Counted from the first letter of the stretch, positions 1 to 11,990 are shown. The stretch is 64,000 bases of DNA from Toxonevra muliebris (GCA_963691655.1 OY829326.1:91691235-91755234), one strand, 5' to 3'. Notes: generated from the letters alone by a model not told the origin. Made by a program: numbers and translations.

Positions 1-763
1 AACTAAAAATTCTTCAATAAAAATTTACTCAAGAGCAAACAAACCGATTAAAGGTATTACAAAATTGATCTGAAGCCAGGAGCCAACCACTCGGTTACAA
101 ATTGTTTTATTGAGTGAAAATATTCTGAGAAAATATTTGATATAAAAATGACAAAGTATAAAATATCTGAACATAAATTAAATAAAGCAAATGAACAAGT
201 ATATAATAACGAAAGTATATTTTCATCAAAAGGCGCGTTCTGGTTTGCACAATTTAAAGAAACTAGTCGGTAAGGCTCCAGTAACTGGGGCTATTATTTG
301 CTCAAGAAATCTCTTTATGAAAAAACAAATATCAAAAGAGAATCAAACTATTCATTGGTGTTTGTTTTGTTATTTGTGTATGCAGATAATTCGTTAGATA
401 ATTCTGAGTAATGTCGTTGCTCATGTCTTCTCTCTCTTTCTCTCATTTGTTTACTCCTGCTTAAGAAATGATTTTTGCAACGATGAATGCAATGCTTTGT
501 TCAATGAGTAAATTTTAAAGAACTTCCGACGCTAATATTTTGGAATTGCTAAACCGATTTTTTTGGCTAACCCACTCATCAAGCTCTTAAAATGGTTATA
601 TAATATGATAGTGTAGCACTTCTGGATCTTCTGGAATAAAAATGTAGTTACGCTAATAAATGTATAAATTATGCTTTGTTCACATTTTGAAGAATACACA
701 GTTAAATTTTTGTTAAAAATTTAAATTAAGTATTTGGGCTCTTTTAAGAATGTTATACACAAT
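1..763. other. AT-rich sequence without a recognisable gene
   Basis: No ORF with recognisable protein similarity, no tRNA-like fold and no terminal repeat was found. Short ORFs (for example one of 68 codons at 191-397) have the length expected by chance in AT-rich DNA. A pyrimidine-rich tract lies near 420-450. Confidence 0.6.
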
Positions 764-1311
764 CAGAGATGGGTAAATTCAATTACATTACATTCCCAAT
801 TCAAATTACAAGGAATTGTAATTGGTACTTAAAAATTTTCGACTAAATTGGAATTTAATTCCAAGTAAGTAATTGAATAATTAAATATTAAATTCCTTTC
901 TATTTAATTACATTTTCAATTCCTTTAAGGAATTGATATATTTTTAATTACAAAATACAATTCCTTGTAATGGAATCGAAAATTTTTTCAATTCAATTAC
1001 CTAGGAATTTAAAAGTTTTAATTACCGATTACAATTCCTTGTAATGGAATTAAAATTTTTATCAATTCCATTACTAAGGAATTGAAAATATTAAAGTACC
1101 AATTACAATGAATTGTAATTGGAAGGGAGATGGAATTTTTTCAATTCAATTACCTAGGAATTTAAAAATTTTAATTACCGATTACAATTCCTTGTAATAG
1201 AATTAAAAGTTTTCTCAATTCCATTACTAAGGAATTGAAAACATTAATTGAATTGTAATTGGAATGGAGATGGAATTTAATTCCTAAAGGAATCATTACT
1301 ACCCAACTCTG
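764..1311. mobile_element. hAT-type MITE with 8-bp target duplication
   Basis: The left end reads CAGAGATGGGTA and the right end, reverse-complemented, reads CAGAGTTGGGTA: a 12-bp terminal inverted repeat with one mismatch. The flanks are TACACAAT (756-763) and TAAACAAT (1312-1319), an 8-bp duplication with one mismatch, which is the size made by hAT transposases. CAGNG...TGGG termini are common in hAT elements. There is no coding capacity, so the copy is non-autonomous. The interior is almost wholly built from AATTCC/GGAATT and TTACAA/TTGTAA words on both strands. Confidence 0.75.
983..1288. repeat. two tandem ~153-bp units inside the hAT MITE
   Basis: The phrase CAATTACCTAGGAATTT recurs with CTAGG at 1001 and 1154, a period of 153. 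Each unit contains inverted AATTACAATTCC / GGAATTGTAATT segments, so single strands should fold into hairpins. Diverged half-units occur upstream at about 780-980. Confidence 0.6.
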
Positions 1312-1827
1312 TAAACAATGACCCGGCAAAACCAAACGCAGTTAACTGTGACTCTATTATGTACTATATTCCTTATATACATAGTTAGGTACTACGTTAT
1401 TATATCGATATACTATACTCTAACACTTTTGATAGCAAGTAACTTTTCACATTTTTTTTTTCTTAAAATAAATTGTGTACTTTTACAAAGATTATGGATC
1501 CAGTCCCTAATATATAATTACATGTGGTCAAGTTAAAATAATAAATAAAATGGCAAATCGAGAATGAATGGAGATAACTACTCGAGTTGATCAATCCAAA
1601 TGAAGTGTTCGCTGATCACGTTGAATTATTGGAATATTATCAAAGCATGAGTCAGCATCAGTGGTAGAAAAGTAGGTACAATTGTACCTACTACAAGGTA
1701 CATTTGGCATATTTTAGGCACAACACGTCAATGGTCCAAAAAATTTTAAAACTAAATTACAACAAAAAATATTTTGTAATTAGTACCTACTTAAATATAA
1801 CTTGCCAAAGTACTGTATTGGTATATA

Positions 1828-2055
1828 CAGTGTACCACTAAAGTCTTCGTACAGCAGCTAGTTCTAGTTTCATTCATAAAAAACAATAAAGTTTTGCAAA
1901 AATTTTGAGAAAGTTTTAATACTGCTTTGTTTATTAAACATTTATTATCGCTACAGCAACAAAAAATAGTCCATTTTATTATTTCATTCAAAAGTTATCA
2001 AGTAAAAACAAAAAAAAGTCGTTAATTTACCTCCAATAAAGTCTTCGTACACTTA
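1828..2055. repeat. left TIR of the Tc1-like element (two direct repeats)
   Basis: The outer AAGTCTTCGTACA is at 1840-1852 and the inner copy is at about 2039-2051. The repeat pairs in inverted orientation with 3254-3477, and most of its length can be aligned by eye. Confidence 0.85.
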
Positions 2056-2206
2056 GGAGGCGCTGCAATTACAACTGATTGTACGGAAATGTTTAATTTT
2101 TTTGTCATAAAATTTCATTGTCATTTAAATTGTGAAGCAATCGTGACAAATTAAGAGCTCAGTGAAAAAACGAAATACGAAACATTTGGTGAAAAAATAT
2201 TGAAAA

Positions 2207-3231
2207 ATGCCCGGTAAATACTTGTCGGTTGAAAAGCGTAAGATTATACTAAATTTGCACGTGAAAGAGCAAAAGTCATACACGGAAATAGCTAAGCTAG
2301 TGGTCTGCAGCCGTTCAACTATCCAATCTGTAATCGGCCGCTTTAAATACGAAGGCCGCGTAGAAAATAAGCCCAAATCTGGACGGCCTGCAATTCTCAC
2401 ACATGGAAATCGGCTGCGAATTAAGCGTATGATTGCCACTGATCCTTTCATTAGCTCACAAAAAATTAGTGCAGAACTCTTTAAGTCCAACAAAAGAGAA
2501 ATCCATCCTGAAACTGTTAGAAAAGCCGGGTTTAAGTCTCGCACACCTCGAAGAAAGCCGTTACTGAATACAGTAAATTGCAAAAAACGTTTGGACTTCG
2601 CTATGAAATATCAAAATGGATCTCTCGAGTTCTGGCGCAACGTTATATTCTCTGATGAGTCTAAATATAATATTTTTGGGTCCGATGGCAGACTTAGAGT
2701 ATGGAGAAGACCAGGAGAAGCTTACAACCCAAAAAATACTATAAAAACTGTAAAGCACGGCGGTGGCGGAGTTATGGTATGGGGCTGTATGGCTGCCAGC
2801 GGCGTGGGAAATCTAGAAATAATTGAGGGTACAATGAATCATCGTGCATATATCGATATTTTGTAGAGAAATTGGAAGGCAAGCGCTGAAAAATTGGGCG
2901 TATCTATAGAGTTTTATTTTCAGCAAGATAATGACCCGAAGCACATGGCTCATAATACTAGGATGTACTTGGCGTATAATACTCCACATTTGCTGAAAAC
3001 ACCGCCACAGAGTCCTGACCTCAATTCCATTGAGCATATGTGGAATATGCTTGAGAAAAAGATCAGGACTCATCACATCAGCTCAAAACCTCAGCTAAAA
3101 TTGGTTCTTCTGGAGGAATGGTCGAAAATGCACAAAAGCTTGTGGAATCAATGCCAGACCGCCTTAAAGCCGTTATTAAAAATAAGGGCTACCCAACCAA
3201 ATATAAAAGCAACATTTTCTATAGTTTTTAA
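2207..3231 (+). pseudogene. Tc1-like transposase, one stop and one frameshift
   Basis: The ATG at 2207 opens a 219-codon frame ending at TAG 2864-2866. The same frame then continues as transposase to about 3130, where the reading shifts by one base into the family's usual C-terminus (KGYPTKY) and ends at 3229-3231. The total of about 340 residues matches full-length Tc1 transposase. In order: paired helix-turn-helix DNA-binding region (residues about 1-60), a GRP motif (59-61), then the DDE catalytic domain with D150 (in SDESKYN), D241 (in QQDNDPKH) and E276 (in NSIEHMW). The last two are separated by 34 residues (DD34E), the Tc1 signature. All three acidic residues survive. The role would be cut-and-paste transposition at TA sites. 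Confidence 0.88.
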
Positions 3232-3253
3232 GGATTTCCCATTAATTAGTTGT

Positions 3254-3477
3254 TAAGTGTACGAAGACTTTATTGGAGGTAAATTAGTGAATTTTTTGTT
3301 TTTAGTTTATAAATTTTTTAAGAAATAATAAAATGGATTATTTTTTTTTGCTGTAGTGATAATAATGTTTGATAAACAAAGCCGTATTAAAACTTTTTCA
3401 AAATTCTTGCAAAACTTTATTGTTTTTTATAAATGAAACTAGAACTAGCTGCTGTACGAAGACTTTAGTGGTGACTA
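3254..3477. repeat. right TIR of the Tc1-like element
   Basis: Inverted partner of 1828-2055. The inner TGTACGAAGACTT is at about 3258-3270 and the outer copy is at about 3453-3465. The tip differs slightly from the left tip (one-base indel and a few substitutions), consistent with an ageing copy. Confidence 0.85.
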
Positions 3478-3632
3478 TAATACAAAAATAATTTCCCAAA
3501 TCGAATAATGTTTGTTGGCGCCTAAAGAAGGTCAAAGTCACAAGTAGTTTTTAAAAATAAGCAAAAATTTTATGAAAACTATACATTTTGGTCATATGAG
3601 TAAAAACTTTTGAACGCTTTTAGTTTTCAATT

Positions 3633-4001
3633 GGTCATGTCATAAAAAAATTATTTATTTTTTGTTATCAAATTTGCCTGCAATAATTTAATCTAAGTCC
3701 TAATCAGATGAAAAGAAACCAATTGTTATAATTTCAATTTTAATAATTACTTTTAGGTCATGTCATAAAAAAATTATTTATTTTTTGTTATCAAATTTGC
3801 CTGCAATAATTTAATCTAAGTCCTAATCAGATGAAAAGAAACCAATTGTTATAATTTCAATTTTAATAATTACTTTTAGGTCATGTCATAAAAAAATTAT
3901 TTATTTTTTGTTATCAAATTTGCCTGCAATAATTTAATCTAAGTCCTAATCAGATGAAAAGAAACCAATTGTTATAATTTCAATTTTAATAATTACTTTT
4001 A
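3633..4001. repeat. perfect 123-bp tandem triplication
   Basis: Three head-to-tail copies begin at 3633, 3756 and 3879, each starting GGTCATGTCATAAAAAAATT and ending ACTTTTA. By eye I find no difference between copies. The unit has no significant ORF and matches nothing I recognise. Perfect identity implies very recent expansion, homogenisation, or an assembly effect. Confidence 0.9.
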
Positions 4002-4434
4002 GGCTATGGAATATAAAGAAAGCATTAATCTCAATGAGAATGAATTACAAAAGTTATATAAAGCGTAGCGTTTTTATATTTTGTTGTGTTTGTTAACTAT
4101 TTTTAATTGTTAACTTTCTTTTGATGAACCAATGAAGAATATTTTTTTAGGTTCTTCCATGCTCATTTAGGTAAAATTTTTTTTTTTTTTTTGTAAATTC
4201 GGTACAATTTGAAATTTGCTGTTACGTTAGGTGACATTCCACAAAATCAGCTGTTTCATTTTTGAAAATGACGTCACCTGTTGGTTGTACTGCCCACCAG
4301 AAAAATAGGAAAATAAGATTCTTGCAATAGAATTTACCAACGAATAAGTAAACCCGAAAAAAATAAGTTTAATTCAAAATTTTTTTATTATTTTATTTAT
4401 TTGCTAGGAATAATTAAAACTAACTAAGCGGTGA

Positions 4435-5175
4435 GTGCTAGCTGCGAGGGGCTTCGACTCGATGGTTAGATTTATTGAAGATGTCAAAGAAATTATGTTA
4501 ACCAGCGTTGTGATTTTTTTTCGGCTTTCAAGCCGTCAGACACTCAAGGGGACCAACACGTATTTCGATATGTGCCGTAATTGAGTGGTCTGTTGGTAGT
4601 GTGGTCTATCACCTCCTCGTGGTGACAGCTGGTAACGGTTGCATGTCAGTCAGCTGGTGTAAACTTTTATCTCAGAACAGGGCACATCAGATGTCTGATA
4701 TGCAACTGGCTAAGATAGATCAGGCGGAGGGAGCAAACCCTCTTAAATAAAACACATCCCCGGTACTCTGGCGTTCTCCTTTGATGGGGGGACGTCAGGT
4801 ACCAAACGGCACGACCTCTATTTGTCCACTATTACTCCAACGACATCCTATTCGTATTGATTGCTTCTGAGCTGGTGGTTGTGGCTTCTGGACCTTGTAG
4901 CAGCAGGGTGAAACCTTCTGTGAACGGCTCCAGTTTAAGGTCAGAACTGTCTCCGTCCCATTAAAACCCTGACAGGCCTCATGGTACGCTCGAAGTCCGT
5001 CGCCATTCGGTTGGCGGTGTAGGTTTGGTTGAGAGGACTCCCATTTAGCACTGGTCTGGCTCTGAGTACTTGCTCTCATAAGGACTTGTACCAACCCTCG
5101 CGTGGCCTCCCTGCTTCGGCATAGATAACCACGGGACCATTAAGGTGACTACACATCCGGACGGAGATAGCGGTC
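4435..5175 (+). other. 5' untranslated region of the LOA-like LINE
   Basis: GC-rich leader with no long sense ORF; non-LTR elements of this kind carry an internal promoter here. The 5' boundary is set only by the change in base composition near 4435-4500, so it is uncertain by about 100 bp. No target duplication could be fixed because the 3' end is missing. Confidence 0.5.
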
Positions 5176-6718
5176 ATGAGTGGGGACCCAACAATCATGA
5201 ATACGTCAAAGAAAAACACAAAAAACCTAAGGCCAACCCGCATGGGGAGCCCAACAGATTGGTAAGGCAATCGCCTGCCAACCATTCACCACCTACAACA
5301 TCTGATAACTTCTGGTGCTTCTTTCACCAGACCTACGGTATCGACGAGAGTTTTGGCCAACATACCACCCTCGTCGCCATCAAAACCCACACCCTCTTCG
5401 AGCACGCTCGTCACCCAGGTAACAGTGTCAGGTGCGGGTGGTGCTCCTCTTCGTGCTCGTTTGTCTGGCACCGGTAAGGCCTCAGCTACTAAGCTAGCCT
5501 CATCCCCTTCGGGTGCAAGCGCCAGCACATCCCGCTCAAGCGTTCGATCGCTTGTTTCGAGCACCCCAACCACTTCGGCATCTGTGCCAGGTGCTAGGGT
5601 TTTTTCCCCGCTCGTTCGCCTAGCTGGTGTAGCCCGGGATTCGGCAACTAAGCCGGCCTTGACCTCCACCAGTACAGGCCCCAGCACCGCTTCCACCTCT
5701 GGTGCTCGCGCGCATATCACCGCGTCAACACGGGCGTACAGGACCAGAAGTTCAGCCTTCAGGATCCTGAACAGGCTGGAGCAGCTTGATCCTTCTTCGC
5801 TCTCCGAAAGGGATAAGGCTGCTCTCTTATGGGCTCAACAGAATTCTGGAGCCCGTCCACCCCCGCCATCCCCGAAGGCTAATCAGAAACGACAGAGGTC
5901 GACTGAGCAAGCCGCCCATACTGTCCGTCAAGACCACAAACGGCCAAGACTGGCACCACCCAGGCCGAAACTAAATCGGCCTTTCAATGAAGTCGCGAAA
6001 GATGGTCTCATTTGGGCCATCATCGACTCCAATAATAGCGACGGCACCATATCTCCAGACAACTGGAGATTGATGCAAGCGGCCCTCCGCAACATTTACA
6101 AAGATGTTGTTGCGGCTAACCCAGGTCCGTCGCCCAGTTGTCGTGATGCCGGTTGGCATCAGGGCCATATTAAATTGGTGGCTTGTACAGACCAACGCTC
6201 CGCGGATCTGTACAAGGCTGCCATTGCGATGTTGGGAGAGGTTTGGCCTGGTGCTAAGCTTGCGGCTGTACCAAAAGACCAAATCCCCAACCGCCCACGC
6301 TCCAAGGCTTGGATTCCCGCAGAGCCCTCCTCGCCAGATGAAATCCTGGAGCTCATCAAATTAAGCAACCTTGAGCTTCCCACCCACGCCTCTCAATGCC
6401 AGCAAGGGAGAGATCAACTACGGTTTCGAGTCAATCTCTCTCAAAGTCTATAGATGCGACAAGTTAGTTGCTGGACAGGAAACCAATGAAGAGCCTTCAG
6501 CAGAAGCTGCGGCCTTCTTGGAGACCTTGCCTCAATCATACATCGACACTCTCTCCGATGATGGGAGTGTCATGTCGACCTCCGAACTAGTTGGCGACTT
6601 TTTCGGAAAAATGGGGCTTGTCGCCACAAACGCCGATGCTCCTCCTTTGTCTGAAGAGGAGGACATCTTCGTCACCATGATCGCTCACCCTAATGATGGT
6701 GAAGGTTCTACAGATTAA
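5176..6718 (+). pseudogene. LINE ORF1 (Gag-like), broken
   Basis: The likely start is the ATG at 5176. An in-frame TAA at 5263 interrupts it; the same frame is then open to 6453. The N-terminal half is Ser/Thr/Pro/Ala-rich (about 5353-5720) and then basic (KRQRSTEQ), a typical RNA-binding, disordered ORF1 head. A folded region follows from about 5980 (LIWAIIDSNNSDGTIS through AWIPAEPSSPDEIL), resembling the conserved part of LOA-type ORF1. Near 6385-6400 the reading must shift to a second frame (NASKGEINYGFESISLKVYRC) that ends at TAA 6716-6718. The acidic C-terminus overlaps ORF2 by 26 nt. It would package LINE RNA in the cytoplasm. Confidence 0.72.
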
Positions 6719-9700
6719 CCTTCACCACTCCATCACTACATCTGCAGCCCTGCTCCTCCGCCTGTCTCAAAAAGGAGAGGAGCTCATACTGGTCCAAGAA
6801 CCATGGGTCGTTAATGACCGGGTTTGCGGACTCAATATTAATGGATACCGCACAGTGTATGTGGAGGGTCAAGGTAAACCCAGATCCTGTATCCTTATCA
6901 AAAATAGCATTAACGTTCTTTTACGATAAAGACAACGTGGCCATGGTTATTGTGATCAACGCCATGGCCACCTGGATCGTCTCCAGCTACATGGCCCATG
7001 ACCACGGTACATCACCGCCGCACGATGTGTTGAAGCTTCTGGTTGCAGAGGCTAACTGCAAACGGACCCCGGTTATCATCGGTGCCGACGCCAATGCCCA
7101 TCACGAGATGTGGGGCAGCACGGACACAAATGAACGAGGTAAGTCTCTCTTTGATTTTATCCTTACTCATGACTTAGTTATTGCTAATAGGGGGAACCTT
7201 CATTACTTCAAATAAAAGGGAGGTTTTCGATCTCACTCTAGTAAGTGAACACTCGTCACACCTACTAAAAGACTGGAGCGTCTCGCAAGAGTGCTCCTTT
7301 TCTGATCATAATTATATTAACTTCACCATTGATAAACTAGATCCTACAGACTCTGCAGGTGCTACTAGCATCATCAATAGGAAGCGTACTGACTGGACAA
7401 AGTTCCATGCCATTATTGAGTCTGGCATACAGCCTGCTCTGCGATATTGATCGAGAGGTAAACTCCATTACAGCACTTTTTAACACTGCTGCCAAATCGG
7501 CATGCAATTCTTCCAAACCTAGAGGTAAGACCAAAACTTTATGGTGGACCTCGGAGATTGCAGAGCTTTGAAAAGTACGTAGAAGACTCTTTAATAGAGC
7601 CAAGGCTTTTAATGACTGGTTTCCCTTTAAATCAAAACAAAGGGAACTTAAATACGCTATAAGAAAAGCCAAAAGGGCGTCTTGGAGGAACTTTTGTGGT
7701 AGCATAGAAAGCGCTTCCGAGACCAGCCGACTTCGAAAACTCCTCAATACTACTCCTAAGACTCTCGACTGTATCCAAAAAGCTGATGGTCACTGGACTG
7801 TTTCTGGAATCGAGACCTTAGAGGTGCTCCTGAATACTCATTTTCCGGGGAGTGAAACCTTCGGTGATCATAGTCCTCCTGTGACCGATCATCCTTTAAG
7901 TAACCCCTCCCCTCTCCAATTGACCGACACTCTTTTAAAGTGGGACATCAAATCCTTCATCCCCCATAAATCTCCAGGGCCAGAAGGTATCATTCCCGCG
8001 GATATTCAACAAGGGGCTGAACATGTAACATCATGGCTATTGCAAATTTATAATGCTTGCCTAAAATTCTCGTACATTCCCAAAAGCTGGGGAGAGGCTC
8101 GTGTAGTCTTCATACCCAAAGCAGGGAAGGCGTCCCATACCAACCCAAAGGACTTCAGACCGATCAGTCTGTCCTCCTTTCTCTTACAAACACTAGGAAG
8201 GGTTCTTGATTTTTATATCAATCCCACTCTTTTATCCAAATCCCAGCATGCCTATACTAAAGGGAAGTCTGTGGAAACAGCGCTACATGTACTCATTGAG
8301 GAACTTAAGAAATCACTTTGCAACAAAGAATACACTCTTGCAGTGTTTCTCGATATCGAGGGGGCTTTCAACAATGTCTGCCCCGACGCTGTCGTTAATG
8401 CCTTAATAAATCTTAATCTTGATGTTAATCTGTCGTTAATGCCTTAATAAATCTTAATCTTGATGTTAATCTGGTTAGTTTATAGGACAACTGCTTAAAA
8501 CACTCTATCGGAAATGATAAAGTCAAAAAGGTTGTCAATAGGGGCACACCACAAGGAGGTGTATTATCGCCTCTTATTTGGAATATGGCGGTGAACACAC
8601 TGCTAAACAGATTAGACCAAACCGGCTGCAAAATAATAGCTCATGCAGATGACATTGCTATTGCAGTATCCGGCAAATACGTTGCTACTCTTTCAGAACG
8701 GCTAAATCACTCACTTAGCATTCTGTCTCACTGGTGCCGTGAATTCGGTCTTAATGTTAATCCTGCCAAAACAGAGGTTATGCTTTTTACTAGAAAGTAT
8801 AAAATACCAACTTTTGCCCTACCCAAAATTAATGGTACATCGCTTTGCCTTAGCAAGCGCGTCAAATATTTAGGACTTGTTCTTGATCCTAAACTTCAAT
8901 GGAAAGCTAATATAATATATAGCAGAGAGAGTACGGAAAGCCTCTTGCGCTCTCTACTGCTGTAAGAAGGCATTAGGAACAAGATGGGGTCTTCAACCTC
9001 GAGTCACTTCCTGGCTCTATTCAGCAGTGGTCGAGCCTAATCTTCCTTATGGATCCGTCTTCTGGTGGCCAGCTACTGTAAGGCGGTCAACCTTAAACCA
9101 CTGGATAAGGTTAGAAGGACGGCAGCCATATTGATTACTGGGGCTCTCCGTACTACCTCCACAAAAGCTCTCTTCGCAATCCTTCATTGGTTGCCAACTT
9201 CACTTCTGGTTAAGCAAGTGCTCTGCTGCCAGATTCAGTGCCCTAACTCTCTGGACCCGGTCGAACTTTGGCCATGCTAAGATTCTAATCCACGATACGT
9301 CCGTACCAACTAACGTAGACTACATTTGCTCTACCCCTAATTTAAACCACACGTTCTTCACCCATATCCCCAGTAGAGAGGAATGGGTTAATGACGAGGT
9401 GGTCACTGACAATTCAATTGACATCTATACAGATGGATCCAAATCAGAGGAAAGAGTCGGCTGTGGCATCTTCTCTAGTAAGTTAGATCTCAGACTGTCT
9501 TTCCGACTTCCTGACCATTGCAGCGTCTTTCAGGCGGAAGTAATGGCTATCTATCAAGCGTCCAAGTGACTTATTCGCAACGATTCATTCGATAAGAATA
9601 TCTGCATCTAAACGAACAGCCAAGCAGCAATCAAGTCCCTTGCCGGTGTTTTCACTACATCAAAGCTTGTTCTCGACTGCCGATCTTCACTCAACATTTT

Positions 9701-10150
9701 GTCGAGTCACTCGCAGGTCCACCTATATTGGGTGCCTGGACATATGGATATTTCAGGTAACTGCAATGCCGACGAGTTAGCAAAACAGGGCTCGCAGCTT
9801 ACAGATATATCACCTTCCTGCACAATTGGTGTCCCTCTTACGTCTATTAAATTAGCCATTAAGCAAAACTACCTTAAGGAAGCAAAAAGATCCTGGGTAG
9901 CGGAGCATACCTGTGGTATTACCAGGCTAACATGGACCACTATGGACAATAGACGAACTAGACAGCTACTCAACCTTAGCAGAAACTCCATCAGCATTAC
10001 GACTTCGGTGCTCACGGGACACTGCATAATGAGGAGACATGCTGCACGACTAGGACTGCCATTCAATGACTTCTGTCGGGGCTGCGGCTCTGAGGAGGAG
10101 GAAGAAACAGTCCTCCATTTCATGTGCGAATGCCCATCCCTGGCCAGGAA
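6693..10150 (+). pseudogene. LINE ORF2: endonuclease-RT-RNase H, broken
   Basis: The ATG at 6693 starts LQINLHHS, the beginning of an APE-type endonuclease; EPWVVNDRV and GADANAHHEMWGS (about 7085) are its conserved blocks. The frame shifts near 6905 and 7205, and again around 7440-7570. RT follows from about 7960 (SPGPEGIIPADI, ARVVFIPKAGKA, FRPISLSSF, FLDIEGAFNN, GTPQGGVLSPL) with the active-site box as HADD at about 8641, where families have YADD. A 41-bp duplication (8391-8472) disrupts the RT. RNase H is recognisable at 9420-9800 (IYTDGSKSEE, FQAEVMAIYQAS, YWVPGHMDISGNCNADELAKQ). A Cys/His knuckle (CRGCGSEEEEETVLHFMCEC) lies near 10080-10130. The ORF would make the polymerase for target-primed reverse transcription, but it is far from intact. 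Confidence 0.85.
8391..8472 (+). repeat. 41-bp tandem duplication in LINE RT
   Basis: GTCGTTAATGCCTTAATAAA... occurs at 8391-8431 and again at 8432-8472 with no difference visible. A 41-bp insertion is not a multiple of three, so it breaks the RT frame between the FLDIEGAFNN and GTPQGG motifs. It looks like a local replication-slippage event after insertion. Confidence 0.88.
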
Positions 10151-10155
10151 ACCAA

Positions 10156-11990
10156 AACCAAATCATTTTTACTACTACTCTCTTGTTAAACTCAAAGCAT
10201 TTATTCGTTTTGCAATTCTAGTGTTTCTAGAAATTTCAAATATCTAAAAACGGTCAAAAGTTTTTAATAACACATTATTCTGAATACTTTTGTTAATAAC
10301 TTGGCATTTGCAACTTTTTGTAATATTCCATAAAACATAATTGTTAGGTTTTATATAAAATTGCACGTGAAGAAAACATTACACAATTGGACAACAACAC
10401 ACAATTATGAAAAAGTAGTATTAACCATTCATTTAACACACCTTAACTAATGTTTTCCATATTTACACTTTATCTTCGTTTTAAATTTTAAAAAAATATT
10501 TACGTTTAAAGGCAGTCAATGTTTTTCACAATTTTTAGTCGAGTCAACTTGCGACTCAATCAGTTGACTTTGATCGTGCGCCAAAAATAAAGTCTTGTTC
10601 ATAAAATTCAATCCAGAAAATCGATTCAGTTTTAAAATATAAAATCATAAAAAATTTGACTTTATGCCAAAGAAATCGGCTTTTGGACCATAGTGCATAG
10701 GACCAAATGAAATGTTCATCTACATAGTTTAGAAGTATTTCCAATAAATTTATACAGTTTTTTTCTAATTCGCGGGACTGAGTTTTGGCCAGCTAGCTTA
10801 TTTAAACACGTCTCATATGTGAGAATAATACTGAGCTTTTGTATAGATCCAGAGCACCATCTTTGGATGCAATCTCCAAAGAAATTTGGCGATAGCGAAA
10901 ATAGAAAAATAAATGTTGTTCTAGACGAATTTTTTTTGGTTGCAATCTTTGGGGTGGAAAAATCATTTTTTTTTTTAGTTTGAATAGTGTGAACTATTCT
11001 TTAGTGATATTCTTATTTCTTATCAACTTTTTTTCCGACTGAACGTAATGAAACATCAGCCAAAAAAGGGCTAATAGACATCTGGACGATCATGAACACG
11101 TCCCGCCACTCAATCAATCAATTCAAGTTTCGATAATCATCCTTATTCGGAGTAAATACAATTTGAAAGTAGAAGCAGCAAAGCGCCTCTGAGTTTGAGC
11201 GAATTCAAACTAGATTTACAATTAAATATATCTACGGTTAAATTTTATATATTCCATGCCACATCCAAGCAATTGAAGGGCTCATCAAAATTTTTAGAGA
11301 AGCGGCGCAGCTTTATAGCAGCACCGAAAGAGAAGGGTGTTATATCGGCACTATTGGGATGACGGTCCAAAACAGAAGCAAGGTCTGATTTTTTATGCCA
11401 CTTTTTTATGACAAAAAACTAATAAAAACGCAAAAACGAAATTTATTAATTTGTTATATTTTATAATAAACAGACTCCTTGAGGATGGTCTTAAAAAGAC
11501 CGAAACTCGTAAGAGGAAATGAAAATTAAAAATTATCTTTATTTGTTTCAACGACCAGAAAAGCCGCAAATAAATAAAGAACACTAAAACAATAATTAGG
11601 TAAAGCGAAAACTATGTCTAAATTAAAAAAAAGGTTTATCAAAATTTTTCTCCTTCCAAGGCTTTTCAGAAAATATATGATTGATTTGGAAAAAAGCCGA
11701 TCCTCCCTTCCTTTTTATTCACACATCTGCAATTTTTCCAAATATTCACTATTTACACCAAATGTAGGTATAAACTCCTGAGAATTTTGTAAGCTTTCAG
11801 AATTTAATACAATTTCCCATCCACTGAGAGGTACACAGCCTGCATCTGAACAAAGTCCCCGCAGCATCAGGGATAATTTACAAAAAAAATTACAAAACTT
11901 TAATTATGAAAAATTTTGCGTATGTAGACAAAATTATGTTTTTTTGTAGACTATGGAAATTAAATCTAGTTGTTAATTTTCAAAGTCTTG
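10156..11990. other. AT-rich sequence, nothing recognised
   Basis: No protein similarity or structured repeat was found apart from a weak inverted match between 10243-10266 and 3601-3622 (see findings). Confidence 0.5.

Larger units (their letters stand above)
1828..3477 (+). mobile_element. Tc1-like element with IR/DR termini
   Basis: The element is about 1.65 kb and is flanked by TA dinucleotides (1826-1827 and 3478-3479), the Tc1/mariner target. Both ends carry inverted repeats of roughly 225 bp. Each repeat contains the 13-mer AAGTCTTCGTACA twice in direct orientation, once about 12 bp from the tip and once about 210 bp inside. This IR/DR layout is known from Tc1-family elements such as Minos and Sleeping Beauty, where the direct repeats bind transposase. 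One transposase frame lies between the repeats. Both ends are present, but the coding region has a nonsense codon and a late frameshift, so this copy is probably dead, although it could be moved in trans. Confidence 0.88.
4435..10155 (+). mobile_element. decayed LOA/I-superfamily LINE
   Basis: A 5.7-kb block, clearly richer in G+C than its surroundings, holds the two-ORF layout of a non-LTR retrotransposon: an ORF1 (5176-6718) overlapping the start of an ORF2 with endonuclease, reverse transcriptase, RNase H and a C-terminal zinc knuckle. An RNase H after the RT and the opening LQINLHHS of ORF2 point to the LOA or a related I-type clade; the clade call is inference. A 5' untranslated stretch runs from about 4435 to 5175. 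The 3' end is lost: recognisable coding stops near 10150 and gives way to unrelated AT-rich DNA with no poly(A) tail. Several frameshifts make this copy inactive. Confidence 0.85.

Noticed and set aside
3633..4001. CRISPR-like array
   Set aside because: The 123-bp units are contiguous with no unique spacers, in a eukaryotic genome.
4795..5720. Minus-strand ORFs over the LINE 5' part
   Set aside because: GC-rich antisense shadows of the leader and ORF1.
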